Origin: Ignavibacteriales bacterium
GTDB taxonomy: Bacteria; Bacteroidota; Ignavibacteria; Ignavibacteriales; Ignavibacteriaceae
Direction of reading: 5' to 3'
DNA length: 64,000 bases
NCBI GenBank assembly: GCA_003538625.1
Contig: DPRR01000025.1
Span: forward strand, 106,411 to 170,410
Position numbers and translations under genes: made by a program. The notes below the pieces were generated by a model. It did not search any database. It was not told where the DNA came from and saw only the letters and a list, made by a program, of their open reading frames with translations. This document shows positions 1-7,980 of the stretch, piece after piece. How positions within the stretch are numbered: the first letter of the stretch is position 1; each line of letters opens with the position of its first letter.

Positions 1-2
1 CA

Positions 3-1688
3 AGTGGTTATACAGGTACTCCAACCGATTGTGCAGCCTGCCATCAAACAGATTATAATAATACTACTAACCCAAATCATCAGGCAGCAGGATTTCCAAC
101 AACATGCGTTGACTGTCATTCTACAACTGCATGGGCACCGGCTACTTTTGAGCACGACACCCAGTATTTTCCAATTTATTCAGGAAAACATGAAGGAAAA
201 TGGAGCCAATGTTCTGAGTGCCATACTTTACCAAATAATTTTTCAAGTTTCTCTTGTATTGATTGTCATGAGCACAACAGAACGGATACAGATAATGAAC
301 ATCAGGGCGTTCAGGGTTATGTGTATAACAGCGAAGATTGTTATGCCTGTCATCCACAGGGCAGGTCGGAAGGTGCTTTTAATCATGCTACTTCGAACTT
401 TGTCTTAGTCGGTGAGCATCTCAACGTTGAATGCGCGCAATGTCATCAAAGTGGATATACAAATACTTCAACTTTATGTGTTGATTGCCATATTACACGG
501 TACAATAATTCGGTGAATCCGAATCATCAAACATTAGCGTTGTCAACGGATTGTTCTACCTGTCATACGCCATCTGCTAATTGGCAACCGGCATTATTTC
601 CACAGCACGACCAGGTTTATCAGTTACTCGGAAGACACGCTGAGATAGCAAGCAATTGTGAAGGATGTCATAATGGAAATTATTCTAACACACCAAATCA
701 ATGCGTTGGATGTCATCAAAGTGCGTACAATGCCGCTGTAAATCCAAATCACTCTGCTGCAGGTATTCCGACGGAATGTGCAAGCTGTCATAATTCAACA
801 GCCTGGATTCCATCAAGTTTTAATCATACAACAACCGGATTTGAATTACTTGGAGCACATCTGCCGATTCAATGTTCGTCTTGCCACGTAGGAACGCTTT
901 CGGGATTAAATAATGAATGTATAAGCTGTCATCAGGCACAGTTTAATTCAGCACCGAATCACCTTGCACAATCGTATCCAACAACCTGCGAACTTTGTCA
1001 CAATTCAGTCGCATGGAATCAGACAAGCTTTGATCATCAGACTACAAATTTTCCATTGACCGGTGCGCACACATCGGCTAGTTGCCAGCAATGTCATTCG
1101 TCTGGATATGTGGGTACTTCATCTGAATGTTATGCTTGTCATCAGACTAATTATCAGCAGTCCACAAATCCAAATCATACAGCACTTGCTTTGTCCACTG
1201 CTTGCCAGGATTGTCACACAACTAATCCAGATTGGCAGCCGGCAACATTTCCTGTACATAATAATTTTTATCAGTTACTTGGAGCGCATTTACAGATAAA
1301 TAATTGTACAACTTGTCATCAGGGCGGCAACTATAATAATACACCAAATACTTGTATAGGGTGCCACAATAATGATTATAATGGAACAACGGATCCGCCT
1401 CATCAAACGTTAAACTTTTCAGAAGATTGTTTAAGCTGCCATACAATGAATGGATGGACACCAGCAAATTTTAATCACAGCTTTTTCCCTACAGGCAGCC
1501 ATCATACAAATGTGAACTGCAATCAGTGTCACAGTGAAACCAATTATCAACCGCAGTGTTTATCCTGCCATATGAATGATTTTCTTGAAGAACATCATTT
1601 AGGTGATAGAACTGATTGTTGGAATTGTCATGGAGCAAACGATTGGGATCATAATCTAATTGCACCCCGGATGCAGAGGTTGGACTGA
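3..1688 (+). CDS. Multiheme c-type cytochrome, C-terminal part (5' end outside window)
   Basis: The reading frame is open from the first bases of the window, so the true start lies upstream and the first internal Met (position 321) is not the start. I count 23 CXXCH heme-binding motifs in the visible 561 residues (for example CAACH, CVDCH, CEGCH, CWNCH). They sit in a repeating unit of roughly 60-65 residues with three hemes: CxxCH, a short gap, CxxCH, then NPNH, CxxCH, W-x-P-A-x-F-x-H and a GAH-type turn. The many extra His residues could serve as distal heme ligands. Such proteins act in the periplasm or at the cell surface as electron conduits. The stop codon overlaps the next start (TGATG), so the cytochrome is translationally coupled to an outer-membrane barrel protein. 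Substrate or electron acceptor cannot be read from the sequence. Confidence 0.93.
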   Translation, partial: SGYTGTPTDCAACHQTDYNNTTNPNHQAAGFPTTCVDCHSTTAWAPATFEHDTQYFPIYSGKHEGKWSQCSECHTLPNNFSSFSCIDCHEHNRTDTDNEHQGVQGYVYNSEDCYACHPQGRSEGAFNHATSNFVLVGEHLNVECAQCHQSGYTNTSTLCVDCHITRYNNSVNPNHQTLALSTDCSTCHTPSANWQPALFPQHDQVYQLLGRHAEIASNCEGCHNGNYSNTPNQCVGCHQSAYNAAVNPNHSAAGIPTECASCHNSTAWIPSSFNHTTTGFELLGAHLPIQCSSCHVGTLSGLNNECISCHQAQFNSAPNHLAQSYPTTCELCHNSVAWNQTSFDHQTTNFPLTGAHTSASCQQCHSSGYVGTSSECYACHQTNYQQSTNPNHTALALSTACQDCHTTNPDWQPATFPVHNNFYQLLGAHLQINNCTTCHQGGNYNNTPNTCIGCHNNDYNGTTDPPHQTLNFSEDCLSCHTMNGWTPANFNHSFFPTGSHHTNVNCNQCHSETNYQPQCLSCHMNDFLEEHHLGDRTDCWNCHGANDWDHNLIAPRMQRLD

Positions 1689-3298
1689 TGGATAAATTTA
1701 TTTTAATATTATTGCTTCTGGTGATGAGTGTAAATTTGTTTGCTCAGGAAAATTTAAAAGAAGGTAAAGTCGGTTATATATCAGCGCAGTTGGTTTATGT
1801 TAACTTTGATAATACAGAAGGAATGGCTGAAAAAGATACGCTTTTTATTAAAATAAAAAACGAGTTAAAACCAGCTCTAACTGTAAAGTACTTATCATCA
1901 TCATCGGCAGCTTGTGAAAAAATTATAAATGATGAATTTAATTCCGGTATAACAATTTATGCTGTTATTAAAATTACTCTACAAACTATTGCTCAGAATG
2001 ATACTTTAAATTTTAAAATTTCTGGTATTCCGGTTCAGACTCCTGAAGAAGTTAAGCCCATTGAAGATATTGATTCTAAAAAAGTGTCAGCACAATTCTC
2101 CGGAAGATATTCATTACAATCATACTCAAATCTTAGTAATGTAAATAAAACGGGTGATTATCAACGATGGAGACACTCATTAAGATTAGGTGCATTAAAT
2201 ATTGGAGGATCAGATTTATCCTTTTCTATGTATGCAATGTTCGCTTACAAGGCTGATGAGTGGAATTCAATTACTTCTAATTTTGGTAAGGCTGCAAAGG
2301 TCTATGATTTAAATCTTAATTACCGGTTTAGTCAATCAGCTCAAATATGGGTTGGCAGATACCTTAATAGAAAAATATCCAACATAAGTATTGTGGATGG
2401 AGTGCAATTTGAAAATTCATTTTCGTTTTTAACTTTCGGATTAGTTGCAGGTTCACGACCCAACTTTTCGGATTTTGGTTTTAATACTAAATTATTTGAG
2501 TATGGTGCATACTTAAACAGGCGGGATACGGTTGCTAATGGTTTAATGGAAAACACATTATCTCTTTTTGAACAAACAAATGATTTTAAAACGGATAGAA
2601 GATTTGCATATTTTCAGCATTCAAATAATATTTTAACAAACACTTATCTCTTTACTTCTGCAGAAATTGATTTGTATAAAAGAGATTCATACAACATTGG
2701 CAAAACAGATTTAAATTTAACTTCTATCTTCGTATCTACAAGATATACACCTGTACGTGAATTTTCATTCAGTTTATCTTATGATGCAAGAAAAAATGTT
2801 TACTACTATGAAACATTTAAATCTGTTTCTGACAGCGTTTTGGAAAACGAATTAAGGCAGGGATTTAGAGCACGCGCTGTTGTTAGACCGTTAAACAATG
2901 TTATAATAGGATTACAATACGGTTATCGCAGCAGTAAGACCGATGTTAAACCAAGCAGGAATTACGGCGGAAACATATCTTATACTATGATCCCGCTTAT
3001 TGAATCGTCACTAGGATTTAACTACAATCGTCTTTTAAGCAATTATGTTGATGGCAGTGTTTATTCTGTAAATTTGCAAAAATCACTAACCTCTTTACTT
3101 TCAGACATCTCAATTGGATTTAGAAAAACAGATTATACATTTCCTACTAACTCACCAAAGTTTGATGAAAAAGCTATCTTATTGGATTTTTCAACCAGTG
3201 CATTTTATCCATTTTCATTTTCTTTCAGCTACGAGGGCGTCTTCGAATCCATTCGTACTTACGGAAGAATTTTGTTTGATATTTCAACAAGATTTTAG
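1688..3298 (+). CDS. Outer-membrane beta-barrel protein coupled to the multiheme cytochrome
   Basis: This protein of 536 residues begins with a signal peptide (MDKFILILLLLVMSVNLFAQ). A soluble domain of about 110 residues follows, then a long stretch of alternating polar and aromatic beta-strands that ends in Phe (ISTRF), the usual C-terminal signature of an outer-membrane barrel. Its ATG overlaps the TGA of the cytochrome by one base. I do not recognise the family by name. By position it could be the porin-like sheath or anchor of a porin-cytochrome electron conduit, but that is inference from gene order. No heme motif is present in this protein. Confidence 0.75.
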   Translation: MDKFILILLLLVMSVNLFAQENLKEGKVGYISAQLVYVNFDNTEGMAEKDTLFIKIKNELKPALTVKYLSSSSAACEKIINDEFNSGITIYAVIKITLQTIAQNDTLNFKISGIPVQTPEEVKPIEDIDSKKVSAQFSGRYSLQSYSNLSNVNKTGDYQRWRHSLRLGALNIGGSDLSFSMYAMFAYKADEWNSITSNFGKAAKVYDLNLNYRFSQSAQIWVGRYLNRKISNISIVDGVQFENSFSFLTFGLVAGSRPNFSDFGFNTKLFEYGAYLNRRDTVANGLMENTLSLFEQTNDFKTDRRFAYFQHSNNILTNTYLFTSAEIDLYKRDSYNIGKTDLNLTSIFVSTRYTPVREFSFSLSYDARKNVYYYETFKSVSDSVLENELRQGFRARAVVRPLNNVIIGLQYGYRSSKTDVKPSRNYGGNISYTMIPLIESSLGFNYNRLLSNYVDGSVYSVNLQKSLTSLLSDISIGFRKTDYTFPTNSPKFDEKAILLDFSTSAFYPFSFSFSYEGVFESIRTYGRILFDISTRF

Positions 3299-3341
3299 AT
3301 TACCCAGGTAAATCATCCTTTCCAAATAATCTATTTATATC

Positions 3342-3349
3342 TATTTTTG
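3342..3349 (+). promoter_or_regulatory. Bacteroidota-type -7 element upstream of the PHP gene
   Basis: TATTTTTG matches TAnnTTTG and lies 22 bases before the ATG at 3372. The -33 region has only TTT, not a full TTTG, so support is partial. Confidence 0.4.
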
Positions 3350-3371
3350 TTTCAACTAAGAGATAAAGAAA

Positions 3372-4418
3372 ATGTTTGAATATGTTGGCGCTGTACATAT
3401 GCACTCCACTTTTTCGGATGGAACCGGAGAGGTACCTGATATTGCAAAGTTTGCCGATGAAGTTGGATTGGATTTTATTTTGCTTACCGATCATAACACG
3501 CTACGTGCTCTGCAGGAAGGTTATGAAAAATGGTACGGCAATACTTTGCTGCTTGTGGGTTGTGAGATTAACGATAAAGAAAACAAAAATCATTATCTGG
3601 CATTTGGTATTGATGAAGCATTTACTACCCGAACTCCCGCAAAAAAATACGTAGCTAAAGTAAAAGAACTTGGTGGCATAGGTTTTTTGGCTCATCCTCA
3701 TGAAAAACGTAAACATATAGAACATCCTGCATATCCTTGGACAGAATGGGATACAGAAGATTTTAATGGAATTGAAATCTGGAATCATATGTCAGAGTGG
3801 GTAGAAAATCTGACTGAAGAAAATAAATATCGATCGTTTCTTCATCCACTGAGAACAATTATTGCTCCCCCGAAAGAAACATTAAAAGTTTGGGATGATT
3901 TAAGTCAAAAGAGAAAAGTTGTTGGTATTGGCGGTATTGATGCTCATGCGCATAAATATAATTTAGTCGGATTTTTAGAAGTAGAAATATTTCCGTACAA
4001 AGTTTTATTTAAATCTATACGAACACACATCTTAATAGATAATTCAATCAAAAAAGGTAAGTCAGCAAAGGATATTGAAACGGCAAAATGGCAGATTTAT
4101 GATGCGTTAAAAGAGGGAAGATGTTTTGTTGCCAACGATTATATTTCTGAATCTAAAGGCTTTAGGTATTTTGCTGAGTATCAAAATAAAAAGTATCAAA
4201 TGGGTGAAACAATTCCTGATCATAAAAATGTTAAGTTAAAAGTATTTTTACCCGGTGTTAATGCTGAGATCAGACTCATTCGTAATGGTCATCTTGTTGA
4301 AGCGAATGAAGGAATAGATGCTGAATTTATTGTTAATAAAAAAGGCGTTTATAGAATTGAAGTTTATAATAATAAACGTGCCTGGATTTTTTCAAACCAT
4401 ATAAGAGTGAATGTTTAA
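3372..4418 (+). CDS. PHP-domain metal-dependent phosphoesterase-like protein
   Basis: The 348-residue protein carries the PHP signature: HMHSTFSDG near residues 9-17, TDHN near 40, GCEIN near 64, AHPHEK near 110 and DAHAH near 200. These His and Asp residues bind the catalytic metals. PHP proteins hydrolyse phosphoester bonds; stand-alone members include histidinol-phosphate phosphatases and exo/endonuclease-like enzymes, and the substrate cannot be set here. About 120 residues follow the PHP core and look beta-rich, perhaps an Ig-like add-on. There is no signal peptide. It stands alone, 73 bases after the barrel gene and 135 bases before the redox cassette. Confidence 0.85.
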   Translation: MFEYVGAVHMHSTFSDGTGEVPDIAKFADEVGLDFILLTDHNTLRALQEGYEKWYGNTLLLVGCEINDKENKNHYLAFGIDEAFTTRTPAKKYVAKVKELGGIGFLAHPHEKRKHIEHPAYPWTEWDTEDFNGIEIWNHMSEWVENLTEENKYRSFLHPLRTIIAPPKETLKVWDDLSQKRKVVGIGGIDAHAHKYNLVGFLEVEIFPYKVLFKSIRTHILIDNSIKKGKSAKDIETAKWQIYDALKEGRCFVANDYISESKGFRYFAEYQNKKYQMGETIPDHKNVKLKVFLPGVNAEIRLIRNGHLVEANEGIDAEFIVNKKGVYRIEVYNNKRAWIFSNHIRVNV

Positions 4419-4553
4419 TTAAATAAATACTTAATCCATTTCCATCTTACCAACTGCCATAAATTGATCTAATCCATGCAAATTGGCCCGCAACGCGTGA
4501 ATCTTTCTTCTCAAAGATGAATCATACCTTTACAAAAAATATTAATAATTTAT

Positions 4554-4805
4554 ATGATATCAGCACAAGCAAAAGTAATTGTTTTCTCAACCCCTGCCTG
4601 TACATTTTGTAATCAGGCAAAAAGATACTTTAAAGAAAAGAACATAAGATTTACCGATGTTGACGTCTCAAAAGATCAATCAGCTGCAAGAGACATGATG
4701 CGTAGAACGGGACAGATGGGCGTGCCTGTAATTCTTATTAATAATAAAGCAATAATAGGGTTTGATAGAAATAAGATAGATCAAATGTTAAATATTAAAA
4801 ATTGA
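4554..4805 (+). CDS. Glutaredoxin-like protein (NrdH/Uxx-star type)
   Basis: This 83-residue protein has the thioredoxin fold of small glutaredoxins. The active site STPACTFC places the redox pair at Cys16 and Cys19. A TGQMGVPV cis-Pro loop and a GFD motif follow. The TGQMGVP loop resembles the NrdH/YruB and Uxx-star groups, some of which carry selenocysteine at the first active-site position; here it is an ordinary Cys codon. It likely passes electrons from thioredoxin reductase or glutathione to protein disulfides. It begins a compact cassette with groES, an atypical thioredoxin-fold gene and trxB, all on the same strand with gaps of 10-150 bases. Confidence 0.88.
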   Translation: MISAQAKVIVFSTPACTFCNQAKRYFKEKNIRFTDVDVSKDQSAARDMMRRTGQMGVPVILINNKAIIGFDRNKIDQMLNIKN

Positions 4806-4815
4806 TGGAGTTATA

Positions 4816-5088
4816 ATGAAAATTAAACCGTTAGACGATCGCATATTATTATTACCAGAACCTGCTGAAGAAAAAACTTCATCAGGTTTAATCATTCCTG
4901 ATACAGCAAAAGAGAAACCGCGTGTGGGGACTGTTATTGCTGTCGGTACAGATGAAGATCTGAAAGAAAAAATTAAAGAAGGAAATAAAGTTCTATTCGC
5001 TAAATATGGCGGAGATGAAGTAGAAATGGACGGCCAGGAATATAGAATTTTACAACGTTCTGATATTCTTGGAATTATTGAAGATTAA
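4816..5088 (+). CDS. groES: Co-chaperonin GroES (Hsp10)
   Basis: The 90-residue protein reads as a full GroES, with KIKPLDDRILL at the N-terminus, a mobile loop (EEKTSSGLIIPDTAKEKP) and the dome and C-terminal strands ending in ILGIIED. GroES forms the heptameric lid of the GroEL cage in the cytoplasm. A GGAG Shine-Dalgarno lies just before the ATG. No groEL follows; the gene sits 10 bases after the glutaredoxin-like gene and 26 bases before a thioredoxin-fold gene. No CIRCE heat-shock inverted repeat was seen upstream. It is either the main GroES separated from groEL or a second copy. Confidence 0.95.
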   Translation: MKIKPLDDRILLLPEPAEEKTSSGLIIPDTAKEKPRVGTVIAVGTDEDLKEKIKEGNKVLFAKYGGDEVEMDGQEYRILQRSDILGIIED

Positions 5089-5114
5089 ATAATTATAATA
5101 AAAAGGATAAAATA

Positions 5115-5483
5115 ATGTTAAAAACAAATCTTACTCACGTGCTTTCAGAAAAAGATCATGCAGAATTATTACAGAATAATGAAAATGTAATGATATGCTG
5201 CGGCCGAATGGGACCAATGTGTATACCGGTTTATGAAGTTATGGAAGAACTTGAAGGAGAATATAAAAATATAAAGTTTGCTGATATGGAGTTTGATTCA
5301 CCGGACGCAAAAATTATAAGAAATCTTCCGGAAGCAAAAAGTTTTCAAGGGTTACCTTTTACAGTATATTATAAAAACGGAAAAGTTGTAAAAGCCACTA
5401 GCAGTATTCAATCAAGAGATCAGGTTACTGCAATTCTTGATGAACATTTTAAGCAGCCTGTTAATGAAACAACTCAAAATTAG
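5115..5483 (+). CDS. Thioredoxin-fold protein with atypical active site
   Basis: The 122-residue protein aligns in outline with thioredoxin: a helix, a strand leading into the active-site region, a long helix (IPVYEVMEELEGEY), and a cis-Pro loop (FQGLPFTVYY). The canonical WCGPC is replaced by CCGRMGPMC, giving Cys28, Cys29 and Cys36, so the standard CXXC pair is absent and the spacing is different. The C-terminal part is a normal thioredoxin ending. I recall similar proteins in Chlorobi and delta-proteobacterial anaerobes but no fixed function. AAGGA lies at a good distance upstream of the ATG. The gene lies between groES and trxB, suggesting that TrxB may reduce it. Confidence 0.8.
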   Translation: MLKTNLTHVLSEKDHAELLQNNENVMICCGRMGPMCIPVYEVMEELEGEYKNIKFADMEFDSPDAKIIRNLPEAKSFQGLPFTVYYKNGKVVKATSSIQSRDQVTAILDEHFKQPVNETTQN

Positions 5484-5515
5484 ATTTCGCTAATCAATAT
5501 AGTTTATAACTGAGG

Positions 5516-5578
5516 TGAGGCTGTAACAAAAGTTTATATGTGTCAGGCTGTCGAAGACTGATTTTTTGGACAGCCTCA
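5516..5578 (+). promoter_or_regulatory. Mutually exclusive hairpins upstream of trxB
   Basis: TGAGGCTGT (5516-5524) can pair perfectly with ACAGCCTCA (5570-5578). AGGCTGTC (5545-5552) can pair perfectly with GACAGCCT (5569-5576). Both 5' strands compete for the same 3' strand. The segment may be a terminator for the cassette upstream or a regulatory switch for trxB; the run after the stem is only weakly T-rich. Confidence 0.45.
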
Positions 5579-5630
5579 TTTGTTTTATGAAATATTATTG
5601 ATTTAACAATTGTAGAAATTTTGGAGAAAC

Positions 5631-6587
5631 ATGGATAATCATTTTGATGTAATTGTAATTGGTGCAGGTGCCGCGGGATTAACTGCCGGCATTTATCTTT
5701 CACGTGCAAAAGTTAAAACTTTAATTTTAAATGAAGGTACGGTCGGCGGACAGATGGTACTTACACACGAAATTGCAAACTATCCCGGTGTAGAAAATAT
5801 AAGCGGATACGAACTTGCAAGAACCATGAAAACGCAGGCACAAAAATTTGGGTGCATTATCAAATCAAATCTCAAAATCACTTCACTTGATCTTAAAGGT
5901 GAAATAAAAAGAGTAGTTGTAAACAATAAAGATATTTATACATCAGATACTATTATAATTTCTACGGGCGGAAGATCAAGAATGATTGGTGCGATTGGTG
6001 AAGAGAATTTTAAAGGTAAAGGTATTTCATATTGCGCAACTTGTGATGGCGATTTTTTTCAGGACAAAGAAATTATTGTTGTCGGAGGCGGAAACTCTGC
6101 TTTAGAAGAAGCGGTATCGCTTACTAAATATGCATCAAAAGTAACCATCATTCATCAATTCGATCACTTTCAGGCATTGGAGCATTATGTTGATGAAGCA
6201 AAGGAGAATGAAAAGATTAGCTTTATAATGGAATCCAAAATCATTGAGTTTATTGGTGATGAAAAACTTGACGCTGTTAAAATCCAGAACCAATCGACAC
6301 AAGAAATTACTGAAATAAAAATTGATGGTGTTTTTATTTTCATTGGTTACGTTCCAAATACCGAAACATTACAAGGTATTATTGAATTGAATCAATGGAA
6401 AGAAATAGTTGTTGATAAAGATATGAAAACTAACTTACCGGGTGTATTTGCAGCAGGTGATTCAATTCAAAAAAAATATCGTCAGGTTACTACAGCAGTT
6501 GCTGATGGGACTATTGCAGCATTAAGTGCAGCAGAGTATTGCAACAATCTAAAAAAGGAATTAAGCGAACACGAGCTTGTTCATTAA
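5631..6587 (+). CDS. trxB: Thioredoxin reductase (NADPH, FAD)
   Basis: The 318-residue enzyme transfers electrons from NADPH through FAD and a redox-active disulfide to thioredoxin-type proteins. The FAD-binding GAGAAG motif lies at about residues 11-16, the CATC redox centre at 135-138 and the NAD(P) motif GGGNSA at about 152-157. The final FAD-contacting block (GVFAAGDS) and the TTAVADG helix are present. Length is normal for the low-molecular-weight class. TTTGGAG precedes the ATG. It closes the glutaredoxin-groES-thioredoxin-fold cassette, separated from it by a region with alternative hairpins, and is followed 12 bases later by a methyltransferase gene. Confidence 0.95.
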   Translation: MDNHFDVIVIGAGAAGLTAGIYLSRAKVKTLILNEGTVGGQMVLTHEIANYPGVENISGYELARTMKTQAQKFGCIIKSNLKITSLDLKGEIKRVVVNNKDIYTSDTIIISTGGRSRMIGAIGEENFKGKGISYCATCDGDFFQDKEIIVVGGGNSALEEAVSLTKYASKVTIIHQFDHFQALEHYVDEAKENEKISFIMESKIIEFIGDEKLDAVKIQNQSTQEITEIKIDGVFIFIGYVPNTETLQGIIELNQWKEIVVDKDMKTNLPGVFAAGDSIQKKYRQVTTAVADGTIAALSAAEYCNNLKKELSEHELVH

Positions 6588-6599
6588 TCAAAGTATATA

Positions 6600-7226
6600 A
6601 TGACGCACAATAAAGATCATTGGTATGATGGTTGGTTTTATGATAAGCTGATTGCACCAAATCAGGATAGGATATTTAGAGAAATTAAAAATGTTATCAA
6701 ACCTGATTCAACAATAATTGATGTTGGCTGTGGTACAGGTAGATTTTCATTTTCTGTTGCCGATAAAGTTCAGAAAGTAGTTGCAATAGATTTATCAAAA
6801 AAAAATATTGATAAAGCAAATAAAACTCTTTCAAAAAAATTAAATCCTAAAGTTTCTTTTCTCCACTCAAATCTCTCTGAATTAGTTAAAAAAAAACAAC
6901 AGTTTGATTGTGCAGTTATGACTTACGTTATTCACGAAGTTAATCCGGAAGAAAGAGTAGCGCTTTTAAAAGAAATGTCACAAATTGCAGATCAAATTAT
7001 TATTGGTGATTATCTCGTACCTGTAAAAAAAGGGTTCTGGAATATTCTTAATAAAGTTGTTGAATATCTTGCCGGTAAAGAACACTACACAAACTTTAAA
7101 CACTTTGTTGCTAATAATGGTTTGGCCGGACTTACTGAAAAAGCTAATCTCAACATTGTTGGTGAAATAAAAAATAAGCCGGCAACGAGTCAAATATTGA
7201 TTTTGCAAAAGTCAAAAAAAATTTAG
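6600..7226 (+). CDS. Class I SAM-dependent methyltransferase
   Basis: This 208-residue protein has the SAM-binding motif I (IIDVGCGTGRFSF, about residues 38-50) and the acidic motif II (VVAIDLS, about 60-66). A later motif (DCAVMTYVIHEV) corresponds to the methyltransferase post-I region. The substrate is unknown; the fold alone does not tell. It starts 12 bases after trxB, so it may be cotranscribed. A second, smaller methyltransferase of the same general class follows 72 bases later. The pair may be diverged relatives, since both carry an HEVN stretch at the equivalent position. Confidence 0.82.
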   Translation: MTHNKDHWYDGWFYDKLIAPNQDRIFREIKNVIKPDSTIIDVGCGTGRFSFSVADKVQKVVAIDLSKKNIDKANKTLSKKLNPKVSFLHSNLSELVKKKQQFDCAVMTYVIHEVNPEERVALLKEMSQIADQIIIGDYLVPVKKGFWNILNKVVEYLAGKEHYTNFKHFVANNGLAGLTEKANLNIVGEIKNKPATSQILILQKSKKI

Positions 7227-7298
7227 CTGCGTAACTTTTATGTATTAATTTTAAATTATCATTTTCAGCGTGCGTAATTTATTTGAGGAAATAATTTT

Positions 7299-7841
7299 AT
7301 GAATGATAGAGTATATAATAACGGAGTTGATCGGCTTCGCTCACCCGAACGTGTTGAACGATTGGAAGTTGATAGAGTTGTTGATTTGTGTTTAGATCAT
7401 AATCAAATTAAATCTGTTTTAGATGTTGGAACAGGAAGCGGATTATTTGCCGGGGCGTTTGCAAAAAGGAATATTAAAATTGCCGGTGCCGATTTGAATC
7501 CTGATATGCTTGAAACAGCAAAAAAATATTTACCCGATACTGAATTTAAAGTAGCTGTCGCCGAGGATTTGCCATTTGAAGATAATTCTTTTGATTTAGT
7601 TTTTATGGGTGTGTTGTTGCATGAGGTTAATGATTTTACAAAGGCTTTGCAGGAAGCAAAAAGAGTAGCTGTTAAACAAGTTTCAGTTTTAGAATGGAAA
7701 TATGCTGTTGAAGATTTTGGTCCACCACTTGAGCACAGATTAAGTGAAGAATTTCTAAGTCAGTTATCTGATAAAGTTGGATTTTCAAAAATGGAGGTTG
7801 TTCCTTTAAAGAATCTTATGCTTTATCATTTCAAAAATTAA
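7299..7841 (+). CDS. Class I SAM-dependent methyltransferase (Methyltransf_11-like)
   Basis: The 180-residue protein shows motif I DVGTGSGLFAGAF (about residues 44-56), an acidic residue ending strand 2 (AGADLNPDML), and the DLPFEDNSFDLVFMGVLLHEVND block typical of the Methyltransf_11/25 families. It is short, ending soon after the core fold, so it lacks an extra substrate domain. AGGA lies ahead of the ATG. The substrate is unknown; small-molecule or metalloid methylation are possibilities I cannot separate. Confidence 0.82.
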   Translation: MNDRVYNNGVDRLRSPERVERLEVDRVVDLCLDHNQIKSVLDVGTGSGLFAGAFAKRNIKIAGADLNPDMLETAKKYLPDTEFKVAVAEDLPFEDNSFDLVFMGVLLHEVNDFTKALQEAKRVAVKQVSVLEWKYAVEDFGPPLEHRLSEEFLSQLSDKVGFSKMEVVPLKNLMLYHFKN

Positions 7842-7980
7842 TTCAACAGAGTATAATTTAATATATATAAGTAACGGGTCGTTATAATCAGATCAGGACA
7901 GAATTTTTAATTGCCAATTAATCAACAATTTTTCTTTGTATTTTTGAGCTAAAATATTTTGATTCCGGATCAAATCGTCT

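Noticed and set aside
4..408. Open frame of 134 codons at the left end
   Set aside because: It is in a different frame from the cytochrome, whose CXXCH pattern continues without break through the same DNA. It has no domain or start support.
321..1688. Start of the cytochrome at the Met codon at 321
   Set aside because: The same frame is open to the left edge and carries four more CXXCH motifs, so 321 is internal.
4419..4553. Small RNA or riboswitch in the gap before the glutaredoxin-like gene
   Set aside because: Only a 6-bp hairpin (ATCTTT/AAAGAT) is visible, with no conserved riboswitch core and no clear promoter.
4816..5088. groESL operon
   Set aside because: No groEL follows groES; the next genes are a thioredoxin-fold protein and trxB.
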